NCBI RefSeq assembly: GCF_001263175.1
Contig: NZ_CP012332.1
Coordinates: forward strand, 1,733,501-1,797,500
Direction: 5' to 3'
Source: Vulgatibacter incomptus
GTDB taxonomy: Bacteria; Myxococcota; Myxococcia; Myxococcales; Vulgatibacteraceae
DNA length: 64,000 bases
In this document: positions 63,051 to 64,000 of the stretch, one piece after another
Layout of the letters: each line of letters starts with the position of its first letter
Numbering within the stretch: position 1 is the stretch's first letter
The notes under the pieces: model-generated
Databases searched by the model: none
What the model was told of the DNA's origin: nothing
Seen by the model: the letters and a program-made list of their open reading frames with translations, nothing else
Position numbers and translations under genes: made by a program

Positions 63051-63598
63051 GGTCTGACCGCCCTTACCTTTGCCTGGAGCTTGCCCACGGGCACGGGCTC
63101 GCGGAGCGGCGACTCCACGGGCTTCAGCGTCCCCGGCTCGACGAGCTCGAGGCCCGAGAGCTGCTGGACCGCGAGCTCGTTCCCCGCCGAATCCACCTGC
63201 ACCGAGAGCTTGCCCTGGGCCATGCCCACGATGCTCGAGACCTTTCGGGACGTGCCGAGGCGGCGAAGGAAGACGACCGCGTCCTCCCCGACCTCGAAGC
63301 TGGGCGCGCCCATCACCTTCTGGTCGATCCCGTCGAGGGAGCCGCCGGGCACCTGAATCTCCAGGGTGGACCCCGGGTTTCCCTTCCACGCCTCCGAGAC
63401 CTCGAGGGTCACCACCGTGTAGACCCGCTTCCCGTCCGGGGTGAACCTCGACTCGGTGGCCTTCACCTTCCCGCGGACGACGGTGTCCGAACGCTGCGTG
63501 AGCGCGTCCACCGAGAGGGGAAGCATCAGCGACGCGCCGGCCGGAACAGCGGCGAGAAGGAGCCCGAGAAGGACCAGTTGCAGGAGTCGTCGTGCCAA
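63047..63598 (-). CDS. Secreted protein of unknown function (paralogue-like of 59.6-60.2 kb)
   Basis: About 183 residues. The TTG at 63598 follows GGAGG by five bases, so it is preferred over the ATG at 63646. A signal peptide (LLQLVLLGLLLAAVPAGA) leads to LTQRSDTVVRGKVKATES, then VEDAVVFLRRLG-like GEDAVVFLRRLGTSR and LEVSEAWKGNPG. The 'R/S-D-x-V-x-G-x-V' motif also occurs in the secreted protein at the other end of this cluster. It is coupled to metalloprotease copy 2. Confidence 0.75.
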   Translation of the reverse strand: MARRLLQLVLLGLLLAAVPAGASLMLPLSVDALTQRSDTVVRGKVKATESRFTPDGKRVYTVVTLEVSEAWKGNPGSTLEIQVPGGSLDGIDQKVMGAPSFEVGEDAVVFLRRLGTSRKVSSIVGMAQGKLSVQVDSAGNELAVQQLSGLELVEPGTLKPVESPLREPVPVGKLQAKVRAVRP

Positions 63599-63735
63599 TC
63601 GGGCCTCCGAGGGAGCCGTCCTTGGGCCGGTCGATGCGGGAACCATGCCGGGCTCTCCGGCACCTCGTCGATCGAGCCGAACCGGGGCGGACGATAGCAC
63701 GGGAAAGGCGTGCGCGGCCGCAGGCGACCTGCTAA

Positions 63736-64000
<265 letters not shown>

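Overview
The window is a dense, GC-rich (roughly 70%) chromosomal segment of a Gram-negative bacterium. Outer-membrane genes (LptF/LptG, O-antigen ligase, a LolB-like lipoprotein, a beta-barrel), secreted proteins ending in a Cys/TM/Arg-rich tail of the MYXO-CTERM type, a Ser/Thr kinase with the HRDVSPQN loop, and a DUF4388 protein point to the Myxococcota. A Vulgatibacter-like lineage would fit, but that is inference, not something the sequence proves. Most genes are on the minus strand and many overlap by 1-4 bases (ATGA, GTGA, TTGA, TGATG), so much of the window is long operons. TTG and GTG starts are common.

Layout. 1-1.5 kb: the end of an MFS exporter and a beta-carbonic anhydrase. 1.5-9.0 kb: a seven-gene minus-strand operon encoding a LolB-like lipoprotein and a complete dipeptide/oligopeptide ABC importer (binding protein, two permeases, two ATPases), with an MshEN-domain gene lodged between permease and ATPase. 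9-11 kb: a lipoprotein and an ExbB/ExbD proton channel pair. 10.9-14.4 kb: two hot-dog dehydratase half-proteins, a DapB-like reductase and a DUF4388 protein. 14.7-20 kb: a CAP-domain surface protein, a PP-loop thiouridylase-like enzyme with a TusA-like partner, a tandem DsbA protein and two small proteins. 20-24.2 kb: FtsB overlapping a GAF-GGDEF diguanylate cyclase, a TlpA-type lipoprotein and a lipoprotein of lower GC. 24.5-33.4 kb: a minus-strand block with an FAD oxidoreductase and GT2 glycosyltransferase, then a 4-TM His-rich membrane protein, an FMN-binding protein, a lipoprotein, a beta-barrel, an imelysin-like lipoprotein, a cupredoxin-like lipoprotein and a GT39-like membrane transferase. 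This looks like a metal/redox envelope system.

33.6-39.3 kb: a SRPBCC protein, a Fur regulator, an 872-residue protein with about 34 copies of an Arg/Phe 14-residue repeat, an FmdB zinc ribbon and an MFS protein. 39.3-45.2 kb: an AI-2E family permease, an SDR lacking its catalytic Tyr and Lys, a double ATP-grasp protein, an RDD protein and HemB. 45.9-54.1 kb: WecG, O-antigen ligase-like, LptG, LptF, PurE, PurD, PurH. 54.3-57.5 kb: a MerR plus sigma-region-4 pair and a Ser/Thr kinase. 57.7-59.6 kb: DnaK. 59.6-63.6 kb: five secreted-protein genes, including two matrixin-like metalloproteases. 63.8 kb to the end: the start of gltX.

The least explained items are the 42-bp/14-residue repeat protein; a dispersed, hairpin-forming repeat of about 102 bp (copies at 26.6 and 29.9 kb, and an apparently empty or deleted version at 20.1 kb) that seems to supply the N-terminus of a glycosyltransferase; the redox/metal envelope operon; and the MerR-sigma4 module.
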